DNA of 64,000 nucleotides, taken from Lysobacteraceae bacterium 2PB. Lineage in GTDB: Bacteria; Pseudomonadota; Gammaproteobacteria; Xanthomonadales; Xanthomonadaceae. Below the pieces are notes generated by a model. The model searched no databases. It saw only the letters and a list, made by a program, of their open reading frames with translations, and was not told the origin of the DNA. Each line of letters begins with the position of its first letter. The first letter of the stretch is position 1. Shown piece after piece: positions 45,056-54,218 of the stretch. The DNA is taken from the NCBI GenBank assembly GCA_005502915.1, contig SCMT01000008.1, positions 80,577-144,576 of the forward strand, given 5' to 3'. The translations under genes were made by a program, and so were the position numbers.

Positions 45056-46561
45056 TCAGCGCACCACCGCCTCCGCTGCGCGCAGGCGGGCGTCGAAGTC
45101 GTGGAGGCCGTCGAGGGAGGCGTCGAGGGCGCGGGCGGTGTCGTGGGCGGCGCGGGCGTCGGGGAGTTCGCCGCGGCCGAGGCGCTCCTCGCCGACGGCG
45201 ATCCAGCGTTGCGCGAGGTCGGTGCGCGCCTGGGCGATGGCGCGGCGGTCGCCGTCGAGCGCGGCCCAGGCGTCGAGGCAGACGCGGGCGCGCTGCAGGC
45301 GGTTGTCGCGCAGTTCGTTCGCGAAGCAGGCGCGGGCGTGGCGCTGCAGCCGGGTCGTGGCGGTGCGCACGGCGGGATCGTCCGGCGCCAGCGCGCGTGC
45401 GGCGCGGAGCCGGTCGAAGGCGCTCTCGCCCGGTGGCGTGAGCCAGTCGCCTGCGTCCTCGGCGCGCTGTGCGTCGTCGAGCAGCGTGCGCAGGCGGCGG
45501 GCGCGCTGCGCCGGCGACAGCGTGTCCGCGAGCGCGGGCATGCGCTCGGCGCGACGCAGCTGCAGCCGGGCCTCGCGCAGGACATGGGCCTCGACCGGCA
45601 ATTCGGCCGCTGCCGCGAATTCGCTGCGGGCGCGATCGAGGCGGCCGGCGGACAGCGCCGCGCGCATCCGCGCCAGGTGAAGCGCGGCGACTTCGGCGAG
45701 CGCCCGGTCCGCGGCGTCGACATCCACGCCGCTCTCGAGCCAGCGTCGATACGCCTCGGTGGCGCGGTCGGTGCGGCCATCGCGCAGGGCGCGGTCGCCG
45801 CGACGACGCAGGCTTTCGGCGACGCGCACCAGCCGTTCCTGCAGTTCCGGCACATCGGCATGGCCGGCGTCGTAGCCGCGCGCGGTCGCGATCAGGGCGG
45901 CGGCGCGCGCAGTGTCTTCGCGGCGCAGGGCGTCACCGGCCTGGGCCAGCAACGTCGAGAGCGCGTCCTCGCGTCCTTCCAGCGCCTGCAGGTGACCGGG
46001 CTGGAGTTCGAGGATGCGCCGGTACAGCGGCAACGCGGCGCGCGGGTCGCCGTCGAGCCGGCCTTGCGCGCTGGCTTCTGCGGCATCGCGCAGCATCCCG
46101 TCGATGCCGGCGATCGCCAGTTCGCGGCGACGCAGGCGATCGGCCAGCGCATCGGTGCCGGCGCGCGGGGCGGACAGCGAGCGCGCGAGGGCAAGGAAGC
46201 GTGCCGCAGCGTCGAGATCGCCCTGCGCCAGTGCGCGATCCGCATGCTGCAGGGCCGCTGCCGCCACCCGCGCCAGGCCCGCGCGCGATTCGGCGCGATC
46301 CGGGTCCATCGCCATCGCGGCTTCATAGAGTTCGCGGGCGCCGCTGCCGTCGGCGGCGGTCAGGCGCCCGCGTGCCAGTGCGGCATCCGCCTGCCGGCGC
46401 AGGGTTTCGGCTTCGGCCTCGGGCCAGAGATGTTCGCTCCACGGGCCGCGTGCGGTCAGGGCGAACACGACCGCCAGCAGCAGCGCGGTGCCCGCCAGCA
46501 GCCAGGGCCATCGGGCCCGGCGGAGGCGCGCTGCGATCGTGGTGCGGAGGTCGCGATTCAC
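45056..46561 (-). CDS. Membrane-anchored helical repeat (TPR-like) protein
   Basis: A 501-residue protein with one membrane helix at about 18-37 (WPWLLAGTALLLAVVFALT) and then an almost continuous set of Ala/Arg/Leu-rich helices, such as ADAALARGRLTAADGSGARE and ALPLYRRILELQPGHLQALE, which look like degenerate TPR repeats. No enzyme motif is seen. The start is a GTG at 46561, just 19 bases after the stop of the GRDP-like gene. With the two genes upstream it makes a three-gene minus-strand cluster of unknown function. Confidence 0.75.
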   Translation of the reverse strand: MNRDLRTTIAARLRRARWPWLLAGTALLLAVVFALTARGPWSEHLWPEAEAETLRRQADAALARGRLTAADGSGARELYEAAMAMDPDRAESRAGLARVAAAALQHADRALAQGDLDAAARFLALARSLSAPRAGTDALADRLRRRELAIAGIDGMLRDAAEASAQGRLDGDPRAALPLYRRILELQPGHLQALEGREDALSTLLAQAGDALRREDTARAAALIATARGYDAGHADVPELQERLVRVAESLRRRGDRALRDGRTDRATEAYRRWLESGVDVDAADRALAEVAALHLARMRAALSAGRLDRARSEFAAAAELPVEAHVLREARLQLRRAERMPALADTLSPAQRARRLRTLLDDAQRAEDAGDWLTPPGESAFDRLRAARALAPDDPAVRTATTRLQRHARACFANELRDNRLQRARVCLDAWAALDGDRRAIAQARTDLAQRWIAVGEERLGRGELPDARAAHDTARALDASLDGLHDFDARLRAAEAVVR

Positions 46562-46580
46562 CCCGGCAGCATAGAACGTG

Positions 46581-47264
46581 TCAGTCGCCGCCGCAGCCGC
46601 CTCCGCCGCCGTCTCCACCGTCGCTGTCGCCATGGTCGTTGTCGCTGCGACCACCGCTGCAACCGCCCGCACCACCGCAACCGCTCGAACAGGCGTTGCC
46701 CGCCGTGGAGGCCTTGCGCAGCGATTCGATGTCGTGGCGCATCGCGTCGGGAATGCCGATGCGTTCGTCGATCATGAACAACAGCGGCACGCCGGCCGGT
46801 GCGTCGAGCGGAATCAGTTCCTGCGCGCAGCACAGTCGCCAGGTGCGCTGCATCGCCTCGCCCATGTCGCCCGCCTCCAGGACCGCCAATGCGGGCACGT
46901 GATGGAAGAATCGGCCGAATGCGATCTGGCAGAACCCGGCATAGGCGCGCGTGTCGAGGATGAACGCGTGCCAGTACGCATCGACCAGGCGCGAGGGCAT
47001 GGCCACCGGACGGAAGCCGGCCTGCAACCAGCATGCGAAATAGCTGCGCATCGCGCGATGGACCAGCGGCAGCTGCCCGCGCCCGAGCATCGGATACTCC
47101 CGGAGCAGGCTGTCGTCCAGATGCGACGGAAAGCTGTATTCACGGATGAACCACTCGCGGTTCCAGCGCAGGCGCTGGCGCTTCTGCTTGATGCGCCAGC
47201 CGCCCACCAGCGAGAGCAGGCCCAGGGCGGTCGTGCCCGAAAGCAACATCTGCATCTTGTCCAT
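46581..47264 (-). CDS. GRDP-like protein with Gly/Cys-rich tail (copy 1)
   Basis: A 227-residue protein with a hydrophobic head (MLLSGTTALGLLSLVGGW), a central conserved block with YWHAFILDTRAYAGFC and FGRFFHHVP (about 96-121), and a tail of about 40 residues rich in Gly, Cys, Ser and Asp (GNACSSGCGGAGGC and later GGGGGCGGD). The WHxFILDTxxYxxFC pattern matches GRDP-like (PF07173-type) proteins, whose function is poorly known. The tail could bind metal or be modified. It shares its layout with the next gene upstream, showing a tandem duplication. Confidence 0.75.
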   Translation of the reverse strand: MDKMQMLLSGTTALGLLSLVGGWRIKQKRQRLRWNREWFIREYSFPSHLDDSLLREYPMLGRGQLPLVHRAMRSYFACWLQAGFRPVAMPSRLVDAYWHAFILDTRAYAGFCQIAFGRFFHHVPALAVLEAGDMGEAMQRTWRLCCAQELIPLDAPAGVPLLFMIDERIGIPDAMRHDIESLRKASTAGNACSSGCGGAGGCSGGRSDNDHGDSDGGDGGGGGCGGD

Positions 47265-47324
47265 GCGTCACTCCCCTTTTCTCATGGTGTCGTGTCGTGA
47301 AGCCGCTGTTGCTGCACACCGCAT

Positions 47325-48104
47325 TCAATCGCCGCCCCCGCAGCCACCGCCGCATCCGTCTCCTCCGCCGTCCCCGCCGCCGTCGCCCCCGCAGCCCGAC
47401 AGGTCGATCTCCAGCACGAAGTCGAAGCGGCCGCGTCGCGTGTCGTATCCGCGGCTCAGTGCGACGGGGTCGAGTCGTGGCGCGTCGGGCAGGCGCAGCA
47501 GGCGATCCACCTCGAAGAGGATCGGCAGCCGCGTGGCGCGACGCGGATCGATGCCCGCCTGCTCGCAGGTGGATCGCCACAGCGCATCCATGGCGGACAC
47601 GGACCACGATGCGGGACCGTCGGCCATACGGTAGTCGGGAAGATGGTGGAAGTATCGACCGAAGGCGCTGTCGCAGAAGGCGTGGTAGGCGCGGGTGTCG
47701 AGGATGAAGGCGTGCCAGAGCGCGTCTGTTGCCTTGGACGGCATCGCCAGGACCTTGTCTGGTCCCGTGTAGAGATGGGCGATGAAGAAACTGCGCAGGG
47801 CGCGCTGCGCCATGGCGATCTGCCAGTCCCGGAAGTCGGGCCAGGTCCGGCGCAGGGCGTCGAGGACCTCGGGCGGGAAGGCGTAGGTCTCGATGAAGCG
47901 CTGTCGCTTCGCGAGGAAGATGCTGCGTCGTCGCCAGCGTCCGAGCAGACCCACGAAGAGCAGACACAGGAAGAAGGCGAGGAAGATGCCGAAGTCCGGT
48001 CCGACATGCTTGCGGGACGCGGGTTCGACGTGGACTGTCTGGAGGGTTTGCTTGAAGGCGCTTCTCTCTCTTTTTGGACTGATCCCAGCATCGCGCCGGA
48101 ACAT
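47325..48104 (-). CDS. GRDP-like protein with Gly/Cys-rich tail (copy 2)
   Basis: A 259-residue paralogue of the previous protein. A membrane helix (GIFLAFFLCLLFVGLLGRW, about 38-57) precedes the same core, LWHAFILDTRAYHAFCDS and FGRYFHHLPD, and the tail ends in Gly/Asp/Cys repeats (SGCGGDGGGDGGGDG). The start is uncertain: the ATG at 48104 is the only in-frame ATG before the helix, and the first 35 residues have little coding character. It lies 30 bases after relA and may be in the same transcript. Confidence 0.7.
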   Translation of the reverse strand: MFRRDAGISPKRERSAFKQTLQTVHVEPASRKHVGPDFGIFLAFFLCLLFVGLLGRWRRRSIFLAKRQRFIETYAFPPEVLDALRRTWPDFRDWQIAMAQRALRSFFIAHLYTGPDKVLAMPSKATDALWHAFILDTRAYHAFCDSAFGRYFHHLPDYRMADGPASWSVSAMDALWRSTCEQAGIDPRRATRLPILFEVDRLLRLPDAPRLDPVALSRGYDTRRGRFDFVLEIDLSGCGGDGGGDGGGDGCGGGCGGGD

Positions 48105-48134
48105 GACAATCGAATGACGATTGCCATGTTTTCG

Positions 48135-50345
48135 TCACGCCCGCCGCACCTCCTCCACGCCGGGCAGGCTGTCGATGCGTCCCAGCAGGCGCGCGAGCTG
48201 TTCGTGGTCGCGCACGCGCAGCCGCAGGCGCAGGCGCACCCGGTTGCCTGCCAGGCCATCGCTGTGCATCGACAGCACGTGGGCGTCGTCCTGCGCGATC
48301 AGGTTGGTCAGGTCCTTGAGCAGCCAGCGCCGGTCGACGGCATCCACGGCCACGTCGACCGCATACCCGCCGCCGCTGCGCCCCCACTCCACCGGCAGCA
48401 CGCGGTCGGGCTGCTGGGTCGACAGGCGCTGGAACGAGGCGCAATCGGCGCGATGCACGCTCACCCCGCGCCCCTTGGTCAGGTAGCCGGCGATGGGCTC
48501 GCCCGGCAGCGGCTGGCAGCAGCGCGCGATCTGCACGAGCAGGTTGCCCACGCCCACCACGGTGAACGCGGAGCTGGGCGGCGGGCGCGCCGCCAGCGCC
48601 TTCGGCGGCCGTGCCAGCTCGCCGCGCGCGGCGTCCGCCGGGGCCGCTGCGGCTTCCTGGCGACTGCGTTCGTGGTCGAGCAGCGCGCGACCGACCTGGT
48701 GCGGCCCGGCATCGCCCAGCGCGACCATGACGTACAGGTCGTCCACGCTCGGCGCATTGAACTTCGCCAGTACCGGCGCGAGATCGGCATGCAGCAGCGA
48801 CAGCCGACGCAATTCCTTGTCGAGCAGTTCCTTGCCGGCCTGCACGTTGCGCGCGCGGTCCAGCTTGTGGAACCAGGCGCGGACCTTGTCGCGCGAGCGC
48901 CCGCTGGCGAGGAAACCGTTCGCCGCCACCAGCCAGTCGCGGCGCGGCTCGGCGGTCTTCGCAGTGAGGATCTCGACGCGCTGCCCGCTCTGCAGCCGGT
49001 AATCCAGCGGCACGATGCGGCCGTCGACCTTCGCGCCGCGGCAGCGATGGCCGACCATCGTGTGCACGTGGTAGGCGAAATCCAGCGGCGTCGCGCCGAC
49101 CGGCAGATCGATCACGTCGCCCTGCGGCGTCAGCGTGTAGATGCGGTCCTCGACCAGTTCGCTGTCGAACGCGGCATGCAGGCCCTCGTCGCGACCCGCG
49201 ACTTCGCTCCCGGGTTCGGCAGCGTCTTCGCGCGGGCCTTCGAGCAGGCGGCGCATCCACTCGATCTTGCGGTCCAGGCCGGCATCGGCGGGCGCGCTGC
49301 GTCCCTCCTTGTAGCGCCAGTGCGCAGCGACGCCCAGTTCGGCCTGCGCATGCATCTCGTGGGTGCGGATCTGCACTTCCAGGGTCTTGCCCTCGGGCCC
49401 GACCACGGCGGTGTGCAGCGAGCGGTAGTCGTTGCTCTTGGGCCGCGCGATGTAGTCGTCGAACTCGCTGGGAATCGGCGTCCACAGCGCGTGCACCGCG
49501 CCCAGCGCGGCGTAGCAGGACGGGATATCCTTCACCATCACCCGCACCGCGCGCAGGTCGTACAGCTCGCCGATCGGCACGCCCTTCTTCTGCATCTTCT
49601 TCCAGATGCTGTTGATGTGCTTGGGCCGCCCGGCGATCTCGGCCTCGATGCCCTGCGCCCGCATCGCCTCTCCCAGGTCGCGCTTGACCTGCTCGATGTA
49701 GCGCTCGCGGTCGCCACGCTTCTCGTCCAGCCAGCGCGCGATGCGCTTGTAGGTGTCGGGTTCAAGGTGGCGCAGCGCCAGGTCTTCCAGCTCCCACTTG
49801 AGCTGCCAGATGCCCAGCCGGTTCGCCAGCGGCGCGTGGATGTCGCGGGTCAGCCGGGCCAGCGCGCGACGCTCGGCCTCGGGGCGGCTGCCGGCATCGC
49901 GCATCAGCGCGAGCTGGCGCGCCAGCAGCACCGGCACCACGCGCAGGTCCTTCACCATCACCAGCAGCAGCCGGCGCAGGCCCTCGGCGTTGCGGCCGCC
50001 GGCGGCTTCGGCATGCAGGGTCCAGACCTGCGCGGCGGCGCGCTGCCCTTCCAGCAGCGTGGCCACGGTGGGCCAGCGCTTCGCCAGCTGCGGCTCGATC
50101 CGCGCCCGCCAATCCGGCAGGTCGTGCAGCAGTGCTGCCAGCACGACATCGCCTTCGGCGTTCAGGCGCGCGAGGGCGTCCAGGGTGTCGGGCAGCGCGG
50201 CCGGCAGGGCGTCGGCCGCGACACCGCCCGGCGGCGCGGCCTCGGCCAGCGCCTCGCGCCAGGCCGGCGCCATCGCCGCCACGGCCGGCAGGGCCATCAA
50301 CGCGGCCAGCGAGACTTCCGGCAGGGGCGGAACGGGAGCGGACAC
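48135..50345 (-). CDS. relA: GTP pyrophosphokinase (RelA type)
   Basis: A 736-residue (p)ppGpp synthetase that answers amino-acid starvation on the ribosome. The N-terminal hydrolase domain is degenerate: only LLHDLP remains of the HDxxED site (about 72-77). The synthetase domain is whole, with the acidic EFDD motif at 294-297 that marks synthetase-only RelA (SpoT has RFKD there). TGS (VEDRIYTLTPQGDVIDLP), zinc-finger (ARCCQPLPGEPI) and ACT domains follow. It starts at a GTG at 50345. Confidence 0.94.
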   Translation of the reverse strand: MSAPVPPLPEVSLAALMALPAVAAMAPAWREALAEAAPPGGVAADALPAALPDTLDALARLNAEGDVVLAALLHDLPDWRARIEPQLAKRWPTVATLLEGQRAAAQVWTLHAEAAGGRNAEGLRRLLLVMVKDLRVVPVLLARQLALMRDAGSRPEAERRALARLTRDIHAPLANRLGIWQLKWELEDLALRHLEPDTYKRIARWLDEKRGDRERYIEQVKRDLGEAMRAQGIEAEIAGRPKHINSIWKKMQKKGVPIGELYDLRAVRVMVKDIPSCYAALGAVHALWTPIPSEFDDYIARPKSNDYRSLHTAVVGPEGKTLEVQIRTHEMHAQAELGVAAHWRYKEGRSAPADAGLDRKIEWMRRLLEGPREDAAEPGSEVAGRDEGLHAAFDSELVEDRIYTLTPQGDVIDLPVGATPLDFAYHVHTMVGHRCRGAKVDGRIVPLDYRLQSGQRVEILTAKTAEPRRDWLVAANGFLASGRSRDKVRAWFHKLDRARNVQAGKELLDKELRRLSLLHADLAPVLAKFNAPSVDDLYVMVALGDAGPHQVGRALLDHERSRQEAAAAPADAARGELARPPKALAARPPPSSAFTVVGVGNLLVQIARCCQPLPGEPIAGYLTKGRGVSVHRADCASFQRLSTQQPDRVLPVEWGRSGGGYAVDVAVDAVDRRWLLKDLTNLIAQDDAHVLSMHSDGLAGNRVRLRLRLRVRDHEQLARLLGRIDSLPGVEEVRRA

Positions 50346-50372
50346 GCGTGTTCAATCGTCGGGGGGAATGCC

Positions 50373-50378
50373 TACACT
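50373..50378 (+). promoter_or_regulatory. Putative -10 element for the gene at 50408
   Basis: TACACT, 29 bases before the ATG at 50408 in the 62-base gap divergent from relA. The expected -35 site reads GTTCAA, a weak match. A GAGGAA ribosome site follows at about 50394. Confidence 0.35.
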
Positions 50379-50407
50379 AGCGAGGACCCGCCCCGAGGAA
50401 CAGACCG

Positions 50408-50899
50408 ATGTCCATGCTTCGCCCGCTGCTGCCGCTCGCCCTGCTCGCCGCTTTCGCGTTCTCGCCCGATGCGCTGGCGCGCAAGCCCATCGAACAGGAC
50501 ATGACGCCCGAGGAATTCAAGGCCGCCGGCCTGGACAAGCTGTCCGCCGAGGAACTGGCGAAGCTCAACACCTGGCTCGGCCGCAAGATCGACACCGCCG
50601 CCACCGAGGCCGCGACCGAAGCGAAGAAGAAGGTGGAAAACGACAATCGCGGCTTCTTCCATTTCGGCTCGCTGGAGCCGATCACCGGCCGTCTGCAGGG
50701 CGAATTCCGCGGTTTCCGCCGCGGCCGCGAGTACACGCTGGAGAATGGCCATGTCTGGCGCCAGGTCGACGACGCCGAATTGGGCGGCGTCCGCGTGCAG
50801 AATCCGGAAGTGACGCTCAAGCCCTCGATGGTCGGTAATGTCTGGTACATGGGCGTGAAGGGCTACAACACCAAGGCCAAGGTCGAGCGCGTCAAGTAA
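50408..50899 (+). CDS. Secreted protein of unknown function
   Basis: A 163-residue exported protein, signal peptide about residues 1-24 (LLPLALLAAFAFSPDALA). After it come EEFKAAGLDKLSAEELAKLN, a helix-turn-helix seen in many xanthomonad secreted proteins of this type, then a polar helix and a beta-rich half with FFHFGSLEPITGRLQGEFRG. I know no function. A GAGGAA ribosome site is eight bases upstream, and the gene ends in a strong hairpin (50920-50954). Confidence 0.8.
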   Translation: MSMLRPLLPLALLAAFAFSPDALARKPIEQDMTPEEFKAAGLDKLSAEELAKLNTWLGRKIDTAATEAATEAKKKVENDNRGFFHFGSLEPITGRLQGEFRGFRRGREYTLENGHVWRQVDDAELGGVRVQNPEVTLKPSMVGNVWYMGVKGYNTKAKVERVK

Positions 50900-50919
50900 C
50901 CACGCGACGCCGGATGCGC

Positions 50920-50954
50920 CACCTCGCCGACCATGCTGTCTGATCGGCGAGGTG
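50920..50954 (+). terminator. Hairpin terminator after the gene at 50408
   Basis: CACCTCGCCGA (50920-50930) and TCGGCGAGGTG (50944-50954) form a perfect 11-bp stem with a 13-base loop, 21 bases past the stop. No T-run follows. Confidence 0.55.
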
Positions 50955-51018
50955 CGCGGCGCCGCGCGCTGCGCCAGACTGGCAACTCCGCAACGCATCG
51001 CTCGCAGGGAGTCGCGAC

Positions 51019-51603
51019 ATGGCACGCACGCGTTCGATCGGCCTCGCACTGGCCGTCTGCCTCTGCGCCGGGGTGGCCGGCCCCAGCGCAGCCAGCGATC
51101 CGCCCTCGCCCTCCCAGCGCTGGGCCTGGCTCGCCGCCGACGGCGGCACCTACTGGTACGTGCCGCAAGCCGGCCTGCCCGCCTATCGCTGGCAAACGAG
51201 TGACCCTGCCGGTGCCACCGAGGTCAGCGACCAGACGGTCTGGCACATCGAACGCTTCGAGAACGGCTACGTCTTCGGCCCGGTGGTCGCCCAGCTCGAC
51301 GACCAGGCGCCGCAATGCCAGTACCTCGTCGGCTCGATCACCCCCGATGGACGCGTCTATCTCACCTTCAACACCATCGGCGGCAGTGGTTCGCCGACGC
51401 TGACCACCGGCATCGGCGAGGTGATCGAGGATCGGACGGGCCCCGTGTTCCAGATGCAGATGGCCACCGGCAGCGACCGCCTGCAGGTCACGCACTGGGC
51501 GCGCATGACCCAGTGCCGCGCCGGCCAGCCGTGCTGGGAGGCCCTGCCCGGCCTGGACGACACCTCGATCAGCGAATTCCTTGCGAACTGCGATGCCGAT
51601 TGA
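51019..51603 (+). CDS. Secreted hypothetical protein
   Basis: A 194-residue protein with a signal peptide (IGLALAVCLCAGVAGPSAAS). The rest is beta-rich: AWLAADGGTYWYVPQAGLPA, an ERFENGYVFGPVVAQL strand pair and a C-terminal region with paired Cys (QCRAGQPCWEAL). No family is recognised. It converges on the HExxH gene at 51619, 15 bases away, with no room for a terminator between them. Confidence 0.7.
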   Translation: MARTRSIGLALAVCLCAGVAGPSAASDPPSPSQRWAWLAADGGTYWYVPQAGLPAYRWQTSDPAGATEVSDQTVWHIERFENGYVFGPVVAQLDDQAPQCQYLVGSITPDGRVYLTFNTIGGSGSPTLTTGIGEVIEDRTGPVFQMQMATGSDRLQVTHWARMTQCRAGQPCWEALPGLDDTSISEFLANCDAD

Positions 51604-51618
51604 ACGGACGCCGTCCGC

Positions 51619-52119
51619 TCAATCCCGCAGCCACTTCAGCATGCGCGGGTAGCGCACCTCGCCGCAGTCGGGCGTGAACCCGGGCGCGGCCGCCAGCCCC
51701 GCTTCGCAGAGCCCGCGCAGACCCGGATACACGCCGAACGCGTACATCTGCAGCAGGTCGCGCGCGCGGCCGTGGTAGCCGCCGTCGTGGATGAGCACCT
51801 CGACCGGGATGCCGATCTCGAGCGCGGCCGCGTAGGCCCAGGCCATCGCCTCGGTCTCGCCGGCATGCGCCGCATCGGCGGCGTTGGGCTGGTCCTCTTC
51901 GGCGATGTGCCGCACCCGTGACGGCAGCACCGCCAGGTGCCCGGCCTCGTGCAGCAGGTCGCCCGGCCACTGCAGGCGCGCAGGATCGACCAGGATCCCG
52001 CCCTCGCGCAGTTCCAGACCCGGCAGGAAGGTGTCCTCGGGCAGCGTCGCCTCGCGGATCGGCAGGCCGATGCCGGCGATGAAATCGAAGATGGCGCGGT
52101 AGTGCTCGGCGTGGTGCAT
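51619..52119 (-). CDS. Small protein with HEAGH metalloprotease-like motif
   Basis: A 166-residue soluble protein with no signal peptide. HEAGH lies at about residues 57-61 in DLLHEAGHLAVL and is followed by ETEAMAWAYAAAL about 30 residues on, a good place for the third zinc ligand. Cys are few and the tail is short. A zinc-dependent hydrolase is the most likely activity, but the family and substrate are unknown. It is 73 bases from the AbgT gene on the same strand. Confidence 0.65.
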   Translation of the reverse strand: MHHAEHYRAIFDFIAGIGLPIREATLPEDTFLPGLELREGGILVDPARLQWPGDLLHEAGHLAVLPSRVRHIAEEDQPNAADAAHAGETEAMAWAYAAALEIGIPVEVLIHDGGYHGRARDLLQMYAFGVYPGLRGLCEAGLAAAPGFTPDCGEVRYPRMLKWLRD

Positions 52120-52192
52120 CAGGGGATCGACGGCGATGGGATGCCGCCATTCTCACCCGGATCGCGCCGTCTGCCGACCGGCCGCTGCGGAC

Positions 52193-54016
52193 TCAACCGC
52201 GCGGCAGGTACAGCAGCGGGCTGTCGGGGCCGAGCGGCGCGCCGGTGAAGTACCAGAGCACCAGCATCGCGGTCCAGACCAGGCCGAGCACGATGGAATA
52301 CGGCACCATCAGCGCGATCAGCGTGCCCAGGCCCGCGCTCTGCCGGTATTTCTGGAACACCGCGAGGATGATCAGCAGATAGGAATTGAGCGGCGTGACG
52401 ATGTTCACCACCGAGTCGCCGATGCGGTAGGCCGCCGTCGTCAGCTCCGGGCTGATGCCCACGATCATGAACATCGGGATGAAGATCGGCGCGAGCACGC
52501 CGAACTTGCTGAGCATGCCGCTCATCGCGAAATCGCCGAACACCACCACCGCCACGAAGGCGACGACCAGCAGCGGGATCGGCAGGTCGGCGTCGAACAG
52601 TACGCTGCCGCCGGCATAGGCGAGCATGCGGTCCAGCCCGCTGTAGCCCATGTAGGCGACGAACTGGGCGAGGAAGAACAGCATGACCAGCACCGGCACG
52701 ATGCTGCGGATGCCGTGGTTGAGGGCATCGGCGAGGTCCTCCTGGTTGCGCAGCGCGCCGTTGATCACGCCGAACGCGAGGCCCGGCAGCAGGAACAGCA
52801 GGAAGATCATCGGCACGATCACGTGCGACCAGCGCGGCCCCGGCGATTCGGCCAGGCGCGGCGCGCCTTCGGCGACCACCTGCAGCGGATCGCTGGCCAG
52901 CACCGTGCTGCCCTCCTCCAGCTCCGTGCCCGCCGGGACCAGGGTCACCGCCTGCTGCACCAGCACGCGGCCGTTGGGCAGGGTCGGCTGGCCGTCGCCG
53001 TGCAGCGGCATGCCCGGCACCAGGATCAGCGCCGCCAGCACCGCCGCACCGGCAAGCATCGCGACCAGCGCGCCGCCCAGCGCCCGACGTTCGCGCGGCG
53101 TCAGCGCCATCTGCTGCGCGGTGCCGTCCGCGCCGGCCTGCATGTCCTCGGGATGCTGCCGGCGCAGACGGGGCTCGACGATCCGGTCGGTCACGAACCA
53201 GCCCACGCACATCACCGTGAATGCCGAAGCGACCTTGAAGAAATAGTTGTGCAGGATCGACACCGTGTAGTTCGGATCGATCACCCGGGCCGCGTCCTGC
53301 GCGAACCCGGTCAGCACGCCGTCGCTGCCGTTGGGAAAGAAGCCACCGCCGAATCCGCCCGCGACACCGCAGAACGCCGCCGCCATGCCCGCCACCGGAT
53401 GCCGACCCATCGCCAGGTACAGCGCGGCCGCCAGCGGCGGCAGGATGATGTAGCCCGCATCGGAGGCGATCGACGAGGTCGCGCCGACCAGCACCACCGC
53501 CGGAGTGAGCAGGCGACGCGGCGTGAGCAGCGCGAGCGCGCGCATCAGCGCGCTGAAGAAGCCGAACTTCTCGGCCAGGCCGATGCCCAGCATCGCGGTG
53601 AAGATCAGCGGCAGCGCGGGCATCTGCGCGAAGTTGCGCAACGCCGACGACAGCATCCAGTAGATGCCGTCGACGGTCAGCAGCGATTGCGGCCGGATCG
53701 GCGCGCCGCTCTCCACCAGGTCCACCACCGGCGCCCCGCGCGCGTCCAGCCTCGGCACCTGCGTCGTGGTGCCGTCGGCGGCCACCACCGTCTCCATCAC
53801 CACCGTCGGCTTGACCGGCTGCACCTGCCAGTCGAGCGCCGCACCGATCGCCGACAGCGCGACGACCACGGCGGCGAGCAGCGCGAACAGCAGCGCGGGC
53901 TCGGGCAGCTTGTTGCCGATGAACTCGATCCAGTCGAGGAACGAGCGACGGCGCGCCGGAGGCGTGCCGGGCGGCAGGGACGTGGCCGGGATCGGGGTGG
54001 CTTCGGACATGGGCAT
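52193..54016 (-). CDS. AbgT family transporter
   Basis: A 607-residue inner-membrane protein with about 12 hydrophobic segments and the AbgT features GATSSIASDAGYIILPPLAA, GVAGGFGGGFFPNGSDG and NIVTPLNSYLLIILAVFQKY. The family was first described for p-aminobenzoyl-glutamate uptake and later for sulphonamide and drug efflux. A hydrophilic loop of about 100 residues near the N-terminus and another after residue 330 are in the usual places. The ATG at 54016 or the second at 54010 could be the start. Confidence 0.9.
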   Translation of the reverse strand: MPMSEATPIPATSLPPGTPPARRRSFLDWIEFIGNKLPEPALLFALLAAVVVALSAIGAALDWQVQPVKPTVVMETVVAADGTTTQVPRLDARGAPVVDLVESGAPIRPQSLLTVDGIYWMLSSALRNFAQMPALPLIFTAMLGIGLAEKFGFFSALMRALALLTPRRLLTPAVVLVGATSSIASDAGYIILPPLAAALYLAMGRHPVAGMAAAFCGVAGGFGGGFFPNGSDGVLTGFAQDAARVIDPNYTVSILHNYFFKVASAFTVMCVGWFVTDRIVEPRLRRQHPEDMQAGADGTAQQMALTPRERRALGGALVAMLAGAAVLAALILVPGMPLHGDGQPTLPNGRVLVQQAVTLVPAGTELEEGSTVLASDPLQVVAEGAPRLAESPGPRWSHVIVPMIFLLFLLPGLAFGVINGALRNQEDLADALNHGIRSIVPVLVMLFFLAQFVAYMGYSGLDRMLAYAGGSVLFDADLPIPLLVVAFVAVVVFGDFAMSGMLSKFGVLAPIFIPMFMIVGISPELTTAAYRIGDSVVNIVTPLNSYLLIILAVFQKYRQSAGLGTLIALMVPYSIVLGLVWTAMLVLWYFTGAPLGPDSPLLYLPRG

Positions 54017-54218
54017 CGGGCTTCGCAGTGGACGCGGGAAGCTAGCACGCGTCCCGGCGCATGGACGCCGGGGGAAAACGACATCGCACCGTAGAGGCGG
54101 ATGTCGCCAGATCCTGCAAGCCGGGCCGAACGCCGGCTGTACGACGGGCGTGATGCGGCCCAGCCAAGGGGGCGCCCGATCAGTCGCCCCGCCCCCGCAT
54201 GCCCCACAGTCTCATGGA

